Below, piece after piece: positions 10,301-23,500 of a DNA stretch of 64,000 bases. Below the pieces are notes generated by a model that worked only from the letters and a program-made list of their open reading frames with translations, was not told the DNA's origin and made no database searches. Numbering within the stretch: position 1 is the first letter of the stretch; each line of letters starts with the position of its first letter. The position numbers were made by a program, and so were the translations under genes. The stretch is from Acholoe squamosa (taxonomy: Eukaryota > Annelida > Polychaeta > Phyllodocida > Polynoidae), in contig OX439035.1 in the NCBI GenBank assembly GCA_949317995.1, positions 3,834,181-3,898,180 on the forward strand, written 5' to 3'.

Positions 10301-13300
10301 TAGTTATTGACGGGTTGCCGGTACTCTATACCCTGTAGTAGCGCAGGGTGCGGCTGCTCCATGTGTCCTACGGGGTATAACTGTCCCATTACTGAGCACG
10401 GGTGGTGGAACTGGGCCGTCTTGGTGAAATGACTGAAATGTGGAATATGGGAAAGTCAACTATTGATTATGTCGGCTCGAATATGACTACCGTAATGGAA
10501 TATGACTAACGTAATGGAATATGACTACCGTAATGGAATATGACTACCGTAATGGAATATTACTACCGTAATGGCCTGTTTAAGCACCAGGGCCTCAAGC
10601 GCTGGTCTCGTACAGGCACCGGGCTATGGGCGCCCCATGATTTTATACGGGACACTACGGTAGCAACAACTACCACATTTTACGAGTTGATTTGGTCTAA
10701 AATGCCACAATAAAATTGGCTTATGGCTGAGGTTCAATGTCATTCTAAAGCCAAACAAGGAAACAACTGGATTGTATCCCCATTCCCCAAGTATTAATTG
10801 TGTGTTTTAATACATGTAGTTCTTTTTGTTACTGCTTATTATCATAAGGAAGACTCCTATCTACTGCCTAGTAGTAATTAGTGATGTATGTCTTACTTGA
10901 CGTAGTAGACTCCGTGCTCAGCAGACTCTATCTTCTCCCACCCAGTGGGTAGACTCTCCATCTCTAGCGGGTGAGACCAGTGAGTGGTCTGTGTGTTGTG
11001 GTCTATGTAGTACTTACGTCCTGTGGCCGTCCAGTCCACCGACCACCCCGGGGGGAGCGGCATCTCTCCCTGCTGGGACACGTTCACTGTACCTAGGGGT
11101 AAATGGTGACAGCTACATTTACAGGGCTGAATAAATCACTGTGTCAAGTGCCCAGGACACATAATTATTCCTCTGGACACAATTTATTTTCGAAGATGTA
11201 CCCAGCCGACCCAACTCCCAAACCAGCCAGCCAACCAGCCTTATACATTCAGTCAAGGGGTTGGGTACAAACCATTTACCAGCAGGATACAAGATTTGTT
11301 TCAGAGTCCTGTGGGCAGAGTGGCTCAAAATCGATTTGTCGACCCGAGCATTTAGAGAACTGTAAATCCCTGCATGTAAGACCTGCAGCTCAGAATCATT
11401 TGATACCAAACATGGACACCCACAGTGTGAGTTGGAGTATTCCCCAAATTTACGGGAGTCAGTTATTATATATGGCCATTGCATATGCATAAGATTTGTG
11501 GTACTTGAATTAATTGTTATGATTTACTAAGCTAAACCACTCAACTCCCTGTGTTTCAGCCTCCCTAAGGAGGATTCTTAGACAAAGAATTTTTTTCTAA
11601 ATTCCTTCATCAATATGTACATTACTAAATGATTTAGCTTGTCAAATGTTATGCACTTTGTCAAATCTCTTGGAATCTATTAGCCTTTGATTTTTTTTCT
11701 CTACAGCTCCCCTTTTAAATTCACCATGTATAAAATCTTAGAGCTTGAGTCACAGAGCGCTTGTACTTACTGTTTGACGCCCAGAGTGCCTTTACCTCCT
11801 GCTGCTGCCCGTACAATGCACTGGGCACGCCCGCTTGTTGCGCGTACTGAGCGCGCTTCTGTTGGTGATACAGTGCCACCTGACGGTTCTCCTCCACCTG
11901 CGCATAGTAACTGTCATCACCTAGAGACAGCGAGCCCAGCGTCTCAATACCACTCTCCTGGGAGCTGAACGTGGCTCCACCTGGTGGACGGACTGCGACC
12001 TGTGGTGGGGTGGAGCCGGCCGGGGGAGGGTGGTAGTAAGCGTTGTGCGCTGCTCCATAGTCTGTAGTAAAAATAGATTGGGTAGGAGGAGATACGTCAA
12101 AATGACATCTGAACCACAACCTTTTATTTTAAGACTAATGTATCTGACATATCTAATAAAAAAGGAGCTAATTTGATTGGTCATTCCGGGGAGTGAAAGA
12201 GCTTGGATTGACCTTATGGGGCTGTTTTTATCACAAGTACTGAAGTGTGGTTCAAATTGGCTTAAATCTCCTAAATCTGTTACTATATGCTACCCAAATT
12301 AAACTGAAGACAAGAAGCCTAAATTGAGTGAAAACTCCTAAATCTCTTATTTAATGATACATCAGTTAAACAGAAGGCAGGCATCTTACCGTTGTATGCA
12401 TGATGTGGCTGTACTTGTTGTGGTGGTTGATGTTGTAGTTGAGGCTGAGGCTGCTGCAGTGCTAATGGTTGTCGATGTTGGTTGACTTGTGCACTCAGTG
12501 TCGCTGACGTAAAACTCTTACTCCTCTGCACGGCCTGACCCTGCACCCCTCGCACACCACCCACCAGCGCCAACCCTCCCTTCCCTTCCAAACCCTGCTG
12601 TGAATTATTATTCTGGAATGCTTGCGGCAGGGACGGCTGGGAGATGCTCTTACTGATGGGTCCGATACCGGCTGGGACGCGAGCAGACAGAGGGGTGGTC
12701 GTGTTCACCTGAGGTTGGGCAACAGGGGCAGTCGTGGCGGCAGAGACAGAGGTGGTAGTGGCCGGGGTAATGTTAACTGTCGTGCCGGGACCAGAGAGTG
12801 GAGACCGACCCATGGTCACAGGGGGTGCAGACTGCTGTGGTACGTATGATGTCTGGGAGTTGCCTTTACGCCGCTCGAAGCTGGTTCTCTGCCTGCCTGG
12901 GGCATGGTAGTCTGTAACGGGTTATATGTGGATATAAAGATTTATATTTACACAACACTTCCAATGCATTAAGAGAAGACAACAAGAACGGATGAATATG
13001 TGACTAGATGTTTGTTCTACATTGAATAATAATACCTCTATTGGTATCAAATAAGGGAGTGGTCATTATTTATCAACAGGGGGTGGTTGGTGGGTTTTCG
13101 CGCGGACGCGTGAAAAATTTTTACGCCCCCCCCTCTATGGCAGTCAAAATTTTTTGCGGCCCCCTCCGCGCCAGAGGCGTGGCGCGGAGAGTTTTCGCCC
13201 CCTCTTTGATCTATAGTAGCGCGCTGGTTTTTTTGCTAAAAAGAGGGTAAATTTTTTTAGCCCCCCCTCAAGAGGGGCCAAATTTTTTTTAGCTCCCCCC

Positions 13301-13648
13301 TCAAGAGGGGTCTGAAAATTTTACGCCCCCCTCAAACCCACCACCCCCCCCCCCTGTTGATAAATAATGACCACTCCCCAAGTTAAAAAGAATATCCCTA
13401 TACGGTACATGAGCTGTCTAGTGTTATGATTTATCATGCTTTCCATAATATTGAACTTGAGAAATGTAATGAACACACCTTAATCATCCTTAACTTAACT
13501 CTAAAATAACTTACTGATATCTAACAGTAACTGCCAGTGGCGGGGTACCGTACTTACTTCGTAAGATGGGCGGAGTTTCACGTTTCATATATTTCCCAGC
13601 TATGCCCTGGTACAATGTGCTTGTCTGATCCTTCTTCCGGTTCAACAT
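7400..13648 (-). CDS. SAV1: Salvador family scaffold protein of the Hippo pathway (SAV1), seven exons
   Basis: SAV1 links the MST/Hippo kinase to LATS in the growth-restricting Hippo kinase core. Exons on the minus strand: 13558-13648, 12390-12911, 11771-12061, 10897-11092, 10269-10432, 9628-9689, 7400-7999. All joins are GT-AG and in phase, giving 641 residues against about 383 in human. The N-terminus MLNRKK...[13 protein letters not shown] matches the family start. WW1 ([10 protein letters not shown]...THWSHP) spans about residues 313-343. WW2 follows and, as in vertebrates, lacks the second Trp (AQFHHP). The linker LVPANPY and the SARAH helix starting WELFKLPQ (about 443-492) are conserved. 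Residues 77-300 are low complexity and have no counterpart I recognise. After SARAH the protein ends in a Gln-rich tail. It is divergent from the radial-spoke gene. Confidence 0.93.
7406..7858 (-). repeat. CAG/CAA-rich polyglutamine-coding tract in the last SAV1 exon
   Basis: About 450 bp of mixed CAG and CAA codons with interspersed Leu, Pro and His codons encode the C-terminal tail after the SARAH domain. CAG and CAA are intermixed, which normally limits slippage. Large apparent ORFs in the other frames (Cys-, Val/Ala- or Asn-rich) are by-products of this composition. Confidence 0.9.
8199..9411. repeat. 81-bp minisatellite in SAV1 intron 6
   Basis: About 15 units beginning GATCAACTTTAGTCTCACAT. 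Each contains the perfect 12-bp palindrome ACATGGCCATGT and the segment GATATGCTAGCCACATAAAA. Units differ at a few sites. It lies between exon 7 (7999) and exon 6 (9628). Confidence 0.95.
9862..10245. repeat. Two multi-hairpin MITE copies in SAV1 intron 5
   Basis: 9862-9990 is a shortened copy with GATGCACTCCTGCATTAGC at its end. 10035-10245 starts CCCTTTAAGAGCCGCTGGTG after TAAA and holds the CCAATGAAGTGCTGG hairpin and a GTTGATAC-type spacer (here on the other strand as GTATCAACCC). Confidence 0.65.
10483..10575. repeat. Short 19-bp tandem repeat in SAV1 intron 4
   Basis: Four to five units of TAATGGAATATGACTACCG. Confidence 0.85.
13055..13378. mobile_element. Inverted-repeat MITE in SAV1 intron 1
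   Basis: GGGAGTGGTCATTATTTATC at the left is mirrored by its complement at the right, extending about 30 bp to a run of G or C. The interior is GC-rich with internal inverted pieces (CCCCCCTCAAGAGGGG). No clear target duplication is visible. A related GTTCGTTATTTATCAACAG piece lies within the element at 802-2280. Confidence 0.7.
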
Positions 13649-14366
13649 ATTGCCTTCCTATCAGTAGTCAGCTCGGTTGATCCTACAATCTGGCCTGGGT
13701 CGAGGCAGGGGCCGGTCCAGGCACTTGAGTTAGATTATTGTAAGTTTATTAATATTAGTCACATTCACTGATTCAGTGACAAACTCCCAGACTGCCACTT
13801 CCAGAAGTAAATCAGTCTTAAGTTCTAAATGGCAATTGTCTGTTTATGGCAACTCTAGAAATATCACATATGTATATACAGAAAGCATCAAGTGTCATCT
13901 GACTTCATGTGCACTCTTCTTTTTCTTGTGTTTTGAGGGGAAATCTTCTGTGTGAGTCATCTGTCAGTGTCAAACTCCTCCGCCGACGTCTCCCGTCACC
14001 CGTGTCAGCCAGACCCAATCACCGATGTTGACAGCCTCCATTTTGCCCATTTCTGAGTTCGTTCTGGCTGATCAAGTTATTATCACATAACTTTAGTTAC
14101 TCTTGAACGTCTTCCTTTGTTGGATATGGTTAGTTTTGAAGTTTGCAACTTTTAAATCGAGTTAAAAACAAAGATCGGTCTGTTTGACTGGGGCCTCCCC
14201 TCCAACGCATGTGTACTACGTCATCAAGTCAGGTATATTGGGAACTCCCCCAGATTGACGACGTAGTACACACGACGACCATGTTTACCATAGCAACGCC
14301 GGGCTGAGAACGGACCTGTCAACACTACAAAACAGCAGTGGGCCGACATAGGAACAACTGCCCTGG
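13649..14366. promoter_or_regulatory. Divergent SAV1 / RSPH4A-6A promoter region with RFX X-box
   Basis: Start codons of the two divergent genes are 898 bp apart. At 14284-14297 TTTACCATAGCAAC matches the degenerate RFX X-box (GTNRCC-AT-RGYAAC) at all but the first base, about 250 bp before the radial-spoke ATG. RFX factors drive many ciliary genes. An inverted pair (GTGTACTACGTC at 14211-14222, complement at 14260-14271) carries a CRE-like ACGTCA/TGACG half-site in each arm. A non-coding first exon appears to end at 14366, with a 102-bp intron (14367-14468, GTGAGT...TTTTTAG) before the ATG exon. The transcription start is not determined. Confidence 0.6.
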
Positions 14367-14545
14367 GTGAGTAGATGGATTTAATGCTCACCAAGAAGTA
14401 TTTTAGAGGTCCATCATAGTTGCCTGGAGTTAGATCTAACAGGAGGAATTTGTTTCATTTCTTTTTAGTCGTCGAGTGGCGAGAAAGCAGCACCAACCAT
14501 CGTGCTGAACAGTAGGCAAGGGGGTGAAGACACAACACAGCAACC

Positions 14546-17500
14546 ATGACGGAGTCACTCACAAAAAGCGAACAGGATTTCATAAACGCCAAGGCCTACT
14601 TATTAACTGCCAGTACAAAAACAGAACTTAACTTGTGAGTATCATCCTGTGCAAAATTAGTTCTTGCAAGCAATTTAACATGCAATTGGTGTGTTTTGAA
14701 CTTTGAATTGTCCAATTTTGTCCCAGAGTCCAGACAGCCAGAGTGTGAATTGGGGTTTGTTGTGACCTGTGGCTTGTGAATTTCCATCGAGAAGAGGCAT
14801 GTGTTGGGGCTTGAGTTGTGAAGCCTAAAGGCAGTTTTACTATTACTGTAGCTCTAGGCTACTAGGTGCTTAGACTTACAATGTCATGAATATATTCCAC
14901 ATGTCTTCACTTAAATTTTATTAGGTGAATGCACTTGTACTATTGACATTGTCATGGCATTAAGATATTTAATTCATTTAATGATATAAGCCCCTATAAA
15001 TGCATCCTTTAATTCAATGAAAACCTACCCATTTGATCAATCAATCACACCAAGCCTTCTTCTTTGCATTTCCCCTCATAACTCATTTACTCAATTCACT
15101 TTCTTCAGATATGACCACCTCGCCTCAGTTTTAACAAAGATTCTTGACGAGCGGCCAGAAAATGCCATCGACGTATTTGAAGACATCAGTAACGCAACAA
15201 AAAAAGACAAATTCACATCAGACGTCGACACAGTACAAGACAAAGTAGACAAATCCACAGAAGTCGCACTCGCAGAAATTCAAGAAAAACTATTCAAAGT
15301 AAGACACGTGATATATATCTGGATCTATCCATAACTTAACTTATTAGGGCCTAATAGGCTGGTATCATTATTCTAGTAATCGTGATGTAAGATTCCAAAC
15401 TTAGGGGTTATTTATTAATTTTCTAGGTAACATCATCTCAGGACACCATTAAAAAAAATTGATATTGAACATTTTCAATAATTCAAAATTGCCTGCTTCA
15501 CTTTCTTTATCAATATGAATTAAAACTTTCTTTTCTGCCAACAGAAGGGAGATGGCGAGGGTGACGAACCTGAGGCAGAGCCCGAGGATATGGAGTCTCC
15601 ACTGCCCAACCTTATGGAGACCGCCTATTTCTTTGAACAAGCCGGTATCGGCCTCAACCGCGAGGAACTTGTCCGCATCTGGCTCGCGTTGAAAGAACTT
15701 AACGACAGCAAACCTCTCCAACACATCCGCTTCTGGGGCAAGGTGTTTGGAGTAGAACAGAGTTACATTGTAGCGGAGGTCGAGTACAGAGAGGGAGAAG
15801 AGGAAGAAGGAGAAGAGGAGGAAGAGGTGAATTCAGTTTTGCATTTCCTCTTGCCCCCCCCCCCCTCCTTAGAAACATCGTCCCTCTATTTTGTAACAAG
15901 TTCATGTTAACTAAGACAAGGCTGAGGGTCTGGATGGGTGAGGACACACGTAGGCGATCGTTCTATGCTACTACCATGTTGACTACCTTGATGACTTCTC
16001 AGTAATTCAGCTTTAGATCTTCTTTTTTTTTTTTTTTACAAGAGCCATCTTTCATACACTTTATTTTACAAGGTAGATTATAGCTTAACCAGGATGTCCA
16101 GATTTCAAATGACAAGCTCTAATGGTTTAGAAGAAGGAAAGAAATACGTGTGTTTTACTGGGGATTATATTTTATCGATAACATTTATACCTTTGTGAAT
16201 TTACAGTGGATATTAGACTTGGATGTAAGTATGTAGTGTAGAGGGTTTTCCTGTCTTTAGACCATCCTCCATGCACACACACCATCTAAATGACAGACTG
16301 ATTCCAATCGTGTCAGCACATGGGTGAGGAGTAGAGTAGTTTGGGGAGTTCCTCAATGATAATTTTTATTTTCTTCCCCTGCATTTTTTACCGTTTTCCA
16401 CGCCCCATTCCCATTGATTCATTCTTTTTGATTTAGACAAAAATCATGAGATAATAGAGTAGTACATTATACATCAATATTATACCAATTTGATGACTTT
16501 TATCCCTTTACTCATTTTATTTTTCTCAATGGTTAGTGGTTAGTTTTAAGGTGATTTCCACTCCATTTTTTAAAACTTTTTTCAATGGTGTGTTACAAAT
16601 TGGACACGACATTGGAAGACACTATATTTGAAAATAAAGATGAGACAAATAATTACCACAGGAAAAAAAAGAAAAATGCTTATGAATCAAATAGTTAGCC
16701 TGGTCATCTTTAGCATGATGGTAGATGATCAGATATCATAGTGGGCTCAATTGACCTTTACCTCCTTCTTTCTTATATCTTTCAAAAGTTGACAAGTATT
16801 AATTGTATAGAATGGTTTTATAACATTTGTTGTTCATTCCAGGCTGAAGAGGAGAAGGAAGAAGCGGAAGCCGAGAAGGAGAACGAGGATGGAGAGGAAG
16901 ATGGTGAGTGTTACCATGTCGACTTCCCGCCATTAATACTAATATAAGGGCCGATAATGCACAAGTGCATGATGCCCAAGGTTGGCATGATGCACAAGTG
17001 AAGTACTAGCGACTGCTCACTAGCACTTCATTTGTGCATCATGCCAACCCTCAGGTAGTAGGAGTATAAAGTTTGTATAATCAGCATGATGCGTGAATGT
17101 AGCCCTAGTGAGTAACTCACCTGGGCTGCATTCATGTATCATGCTGACCAATGGGCGTGATGCGTGAATGTAGCCCTAGTGAGTAACTCACCAGGGCTGC
17201 ATTCATGCATCATGCTGACCAATGGGCGTGATGCGTGAATGTAGCCCTAGTGAGTAACTCACCAAGGCTGCATTCATGCATCATGCTGACCAATGGGCGT
17301 GATGCGTGAATGTAGCCCCAGTGAGTAACTCACCTGGGCTACATTCATGCATCATGCTGACCAATGGGCGTGATGTATGAATGTAGCCCTAGTGAGTAAC
17401 TCACCCGGGCTACATTCATGCATCATGCTGACCAATGGGCGTGCTGCATGAATGTAGCCCCAGTGAGTAACTCACCAGGGCTACATTCATGCATCATGCT

Positions 17501-20500
17501 GACCAATGGGCATGCTGCATGAATGTAGCCCTAGTGAGTAACTCACCCGGGCTACATTCATGTATCATGCTGACCAATGGGCGTGCTGCATAAATGCACC
17601 ACAGGTTCTAAAGGGTTAAAGGTTGTATAATGCATCATGCACTTACATCGTATTGATGCATTTACGCAGCCCCCTGGTGAGTGATCTGCCAGTGCAGCAT
17701 TGATGCATCATGCCAATACGAGGGGTTGATACACTCCCACGTGGCATGATGCATCAATGCAGTGCTGCTAAGTGTCCTCTCAGTGTGTCATGACAACATG
17801 TGAACCTCACCCATGAGTAGAGGGAATGAAATAACACTGGACAAGAATATGCTCTGATGACTTCCACAGGTGTAGGATCATGTAGACATGAGATCTAGAA
17901 AGTTCTATTAGCTTTTTGTGATTGTTAACTTCTAACAATATAATTATTGATCAATCAAAGACCAAACATTCCATAGAAGACAGGTGGGGAATCAGAAAAG
18001 AAAAAAAGGGTGGTCACTAGTCAATAATTAAACTACAAATTTTGCTGTTAACAGAGGACGGAAAGAAAGGTAAAAGTGTCGCTACATTCACGGCCCACGC
18101 GATTCGTACTCCATGTATATCTGTAAATGACCATTTAACAAACAGTCATTCACATCTACAATTGATCAAGCCTTTCCCCGTGTCAGTTTAAGTGATTGTT
18201 AAAATCAAATACATGAAAAGTATGGAAAGTTAGACAAAATGTTCAATTTAAAGATACTATATACATGTATAATCACTCACAGTTATGAAAGCTTTAGCTA
18301 TTCACAATTTCAAAGTGGGAGGTAGTTGTAAAAAATTGACTTGTTAAATGGAGATTTACAGTTCAGGAATGCTAAATACACGTGTGTTGCGCTAATGCGT
18401 CTTGGAATAGTTCCTACATGTCACTTGTTTTCTAGCGGGTCTTGGTCTGTTCGCTCTATGTTATATATGTATACAGTCTCCTGTCACGCAGTGTTTACTT
18501 TGTGTATATAAACACGATGAATTTACACTCAGATAAAACTGTAAAACCTCATATATATACATGTCTTCTTATCATTGTGTCACCTAGAATCATGGAATGG
18601 CTGGCAATTTCTTATTCTCTGTTTAATGATTGCCTCTTTTGTAAATCACTTTATGATGCAGAACTGCTTTTTGGTTTGTATGGGATAGTTGAAGTTGAAT
18701 GATAGGGTTTTATTGGTTTTTTTTTATCTTTATGTGGTGATTTTGATTCTTCACGCATGGATCCCTGAGAAACCTTTTACAATAAACTAGTTTCCATATG
18801 AAGTAGTTCTGTTCGCATCCTGATCGTGTGATTCATCAACACGAGGGTTGGTGTATGGTGATGCCAATGTAATGGAGACTTGTCCATTGAGCGTTCACAC
18901 ACTAGATAGAGTCACCAAGTAGACATAGTTCCCTTATGTGCCACTGCTGCTGTCACCATGGCGCTGCAGTCAGTGCGTCCCGCACCGTGTACCACAGTCC
19001 GTCATGTAGCGCACCAACACAGAGTGATCTCACTATAGCCTTTAATACAATGACCGCTAATGTGGGAGTGCCTCAAGCCCATTGGGAGGATTGTGATGAC
19101 CACTGGGAATGATTTATCAATGCACTATCGGCCTTTGAAGGTTTGATTTAAGGCCTTTGAATATGAATAAAATTGGTTGTGCTTAGAATAGTAATTTTGT
19201 CACAGTAGTCAGATTTGATAAACACCCAATCGCACTGCATTGTTCATTGAAAAATGTGTTTACGACCCGAGTGATTCCTTCAGAATAATGGGAATCAAAA
19301 TATTGTAGGTCATGATAGTTGTGTTAATAATGCTGTAACTGCCAGTAGTTCCTTCAATGATAAAAAATTATGTTCAGTTAAATACTGGTCCAGGTCATGA
19401 CAGAGAAATAATAAAATTCTAAATAATATCTTCATACATTAAAAATAGACTTGATTGAACTCGGTGCATGTCTTAATTAGACTTGTTTCATTTAAGAAGA
19501 AGGGGAGGAGGATGACACGCCAAAACCCGACTACAAGCCGCCCCCTAAGGTACCCCGCGAGGAGAACCGACAGGGAACCAACAAGAAGACATACTTTGTC
19601 TGTAATGAACCCGGCAAGCCCTGGGTCAGGCTGCCCCCTGTCACTCCTGAACAAATCAGTGTTGCACGCAAAATCAAGAAGTTCTTCACCGGCCGTCTCG
19701 ATGCACCTGTAAGTGGTCCATATACTTGTTTTTCATTCATTACAGTAAATGTAAACTTTGATTTTGAATAAGAAAAAGTGTTTTCCAAAGTATATGTAGG
19801 AAAATGACCTGAACTTTTAATGCTGCGAATGCATTAGTGCATCATGCCCGTTGGCCGGGATGATGCATGAATGCAGCCTCTGTGACTAGCCAGGGCTACT
19901 TTCATGCATCATGCTCACTGGACATGATCAATACATTACAAAGGGGTCACCATGATGCACCAATGCAGTTCTGGCGGCAAATCAGCAAATAGACTCACCA
20001 GCACTGCATTGGTGCATTATGACCAAGCCACGTGAATGTATAACTGGGCCCCTAATGGGTAAATTCTACTCTCAAATAGCGTTAAACATATCCATGTAAA
20101 TCCGTCCGCAGGTTGTCAGCTACCCACCGTTCCCTGGCAATGAGTCCAACTACCTGCGGGCACAGATCGGACGTATCAGCGCCGGTACACACATCTCACC
20201 CCTTAACTACTACACCTTTGAGGAGGATGAGGACATGGAAGAAGAAGTCGGTGAGTCACAAAAGTCTCATCAAAAACTCTCATAAAAAAAAAATCTTACA
20301 AAAAAAAACAACAACTGTCAAAGTCAATACCATGTGGATTCTTATAATACAAGATGAATGAAAACAAAGTCATTGGCAATGAAAAAAAAGACATTTAAGC
20401 TTTACAGAAATACTGTGTATGTCTAAAAAGAAACCTTTAGAAAAGGTAACTGTAAATTTGCTAAAATTGAGAAGCTCACAGACCATTATTTGTCATTCAA

Positions 20501-23500
20501 ATTTCTCTCGTTTAGAAGAAGGTAAGTAGATTTGCTCCCGCGTGGTCCTGGTATTTCCAGCTTTACATACATTTCTCCTTAATGCAGTGATTAGTGACTC
20601 CACGGGCATCTCTAGATATCCATCGCTACACGTTTCACCCATCTTTAGCTTTTCATGTATTGAAGACATCATTTTCTGACTTAGCGTATTGCAATCCCTT
20701 ACCAGTAGTGTACCCATACATACCATTGGCACTCCTGTATCTTGATTAGCGTTAGTCTAAGTTTAAGGTTGTCATTAAGATTGTGTAGGGTTATGGGAGG
20801 TTTAGACCCGTCTGCCGCTTGCTGTGTCTTCTGTATCCTTATACCGGTCGCCCCTTCATTGGATTCTGGATGACTTTGTAAAGCGCCCTTGTATTTAAGT
20901 CTAAATAACTAAGGACGGATCTAATGGCCATTTTCGTTTCAACCATGTAAGGGCTGCATATGCAGTAATGCATCTTGCCCATTGGTTGCAACGATACGCC
21001 CACGCTGGCCACTTTATGTGGTGCAACATGTCAACCCCTCGCGAGGCGGTAAACCCTGTAGGTTCAGGATGATTCATGAATGTAGTCCCGGCGAGACTTA
21101 CCGGAGCTGCTTTCATGCATCATGTGTTTCAATGGGCGTGATGCACGAATGCACTGTCAGTCTTTAAATGGTTAAGGTGAAACCTATTCTATTTATCAGA
21201 GGGTTTGTGGGTAAGATTGATGTCACTGTTAGTTGTTAAGTGCCCTACATGTCATTAAGTCAGAGATGGTTAAATAAGTACCCGGATATCTGTCATTAAA
21301 CCCAAGGTCTGGCTAATTTTTGTAAAGAAAAGAACTTTTCCATGTTAATCTTGTATGATATAAATCAAAGTTCTAGTGTCCAAAAAAAATACATCTGGAA
21401 GAATTGTCCCTTAGCCCACATCAATTTTATTTTCAATTCCACAGGGTAATTATTTCAAAGCGAAAACACACAGAATCCAATGAGGAAGCAACATATTTCA
21501 GTCATGTGGTGCATTTTCATGCGGCGTTAACAGCACCGTTTGTGATTGTGCTGAGTTGCAGGCTTTTTCTTGCCCACCGTCAAAATTCTGGAAATTGGTT
21601 GAAAATGAAAGAAAATTAACCAATGCTTAGAATCAATTATATCAGTAATACAGACTTAACATTTGTTCCTTTTATGAAGTGACATGTAACTTAATTTAGG
21701 TTTTGTGACTGATTTTTCTGTTTTTATTGTACGTTAGGTCGTGAAGATTTTGCCAAGAACCCTGATTTTGAGGGCATCCCTGTCCGTGACCTCGTCGATC
21801 CATCCCTGGCAAACTGGGTCCACCATGTGCTACACATCCTCCCCCAGGTAGGTAAAACGACGCTTTCTGTTCTTGAATACATCGTAAGGACACACCTCCC
21901 TGGTCCCGCACTGCTGTGTGGTCCTGGCCGTGTGGGTTGGTCAGGGGACCAACACTTTCCATACAGAAATGTCTAACATCCAACTACATGTAAATTCTGT
22001 CCACATTTAGGGTCGGTGTAACTGGTGGAACCCCGTACAGAAGAACGAGGATGACTTTGAGGATGAGGAGGAAGAGGAGGAGCGGGAAGAACCCGACGAG
22101 CCCACCCCAGAGATCAGTCCCCCACTCCTCACCCCCCTGTCTGAGGATGCAGAGATCGGCAACATGCCTCCATGGACGCCCCGTCTCAGCTCTAACCTCA
22201 TCCCACAGTACGCCATTGCCGTTCTTCACTCCAACTTGTGGCCAGGCGCCTCCGCCTTCTGCAACGACAAGTAAGTAACGATCCCGTGCCTCTGTAACCG
22301 CTATGATTCTGGTACTTGTTACATGTAACCGCTATGATTCTGGTACTTGTTACATGTAACCGCTATGATTCTGGTGCTTGTTACATGTAACCGCCATGAT
22401 TCTGGTGCTTGTTACATGTAACCGCCATGATTCTGGTGCTTGTTACATGTAACCGCCATGATTCTGGTGCTTGTTACATGTAACCGCCATGATTCTGGTA
22501 CTTGTTACATGTAACCGCCATGAATCTGGTACTTGTTACATGTAACCGCTATGATTCTGGTACTTGTTACATTACTACAGAGGACAATGGGTTCATCCTT
22601 CAAGGGCTGCTGATGTAGGAGTGCATCATGGCCCAGAGGGTCGGCATGATGCACCATTACTGGGAGTATCAGCAGGGGAATGATGAACTACTCTATTTGA
22701 TTGCCCTATGATTTATTTTAGAATCCCAAGAAATTTATATCTATGTTTTGCCGATACAGATAAGAGGATTCAACTTACTCTAACATGTGACCATGGCTAT
22801 TTGTCTAAGGACATTGTTTTTACCTATGGATACAAAAAGAGTAAAGAGAGAATGAGAACTATTATCCTATGGCGTCTAGAGAAATTATGTCTTACAAAAA
22901 TAACCTGGGAAATAACCTAATCCCTGATTCAGTAAGGACTAAGGACCTGTGGTAACTTTCTTTTATAACCTGAAACATAATGTTAATGAGATTTATAGAT
23001 TTTAGTAAGTGAACTGTTAACACTGCATGGACGTGCATAAATCATCTTTGAATTCTTTATGATTTAGAATGTGCATTCTCAATATGAAGAGTAGAGTGGT
23101 TATATTGACACCGCTGGTGATTTATATACTTCCAAAATGAGTTATCTGTGTTAGTCTAACTCACTGCTGCTTTTATTTCCACCTTTGTAACCAGTGGGTA
23201 TGTAGACACCGAAACCTTCACGTGGTGATGGTACCGCTCGTGTTAAGCTCTATTTTTTACTGCGTTTTATCGTCAGCTTTCCTACTTTTCTCCTTATCTT
23301 TAAATTCTAACTTTCATCTTTTCCCAGTCTTTAAGTAACGAAGGTTCATTTTTTTGCTTAATATCAAGTTTGGATATGGTCTAAGAACATTCTAAAAAAA
23401 TATTTTTCAAGGACATTTCCTAATATTTCTGCATTAAAAAGGACTTTCTGCTTTTATTTTCTATGCCTCCGTTACACCTCGGACAACTCGCATGATTCTA

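Noticed and set aside
17079..17590. Possible CRISPR array (regular palindromic units)
   Set aside because: Units are contiguous with no unique spacers, and the DNA is eukaryotic; it is hairpin amplification in a MITE.
18442..18702. 86-codon ORF in an RSPH intron
   Set aside because: Composition is AT-rich and hydrophobic by chance; no conserved block and not in frame with flanking exons.
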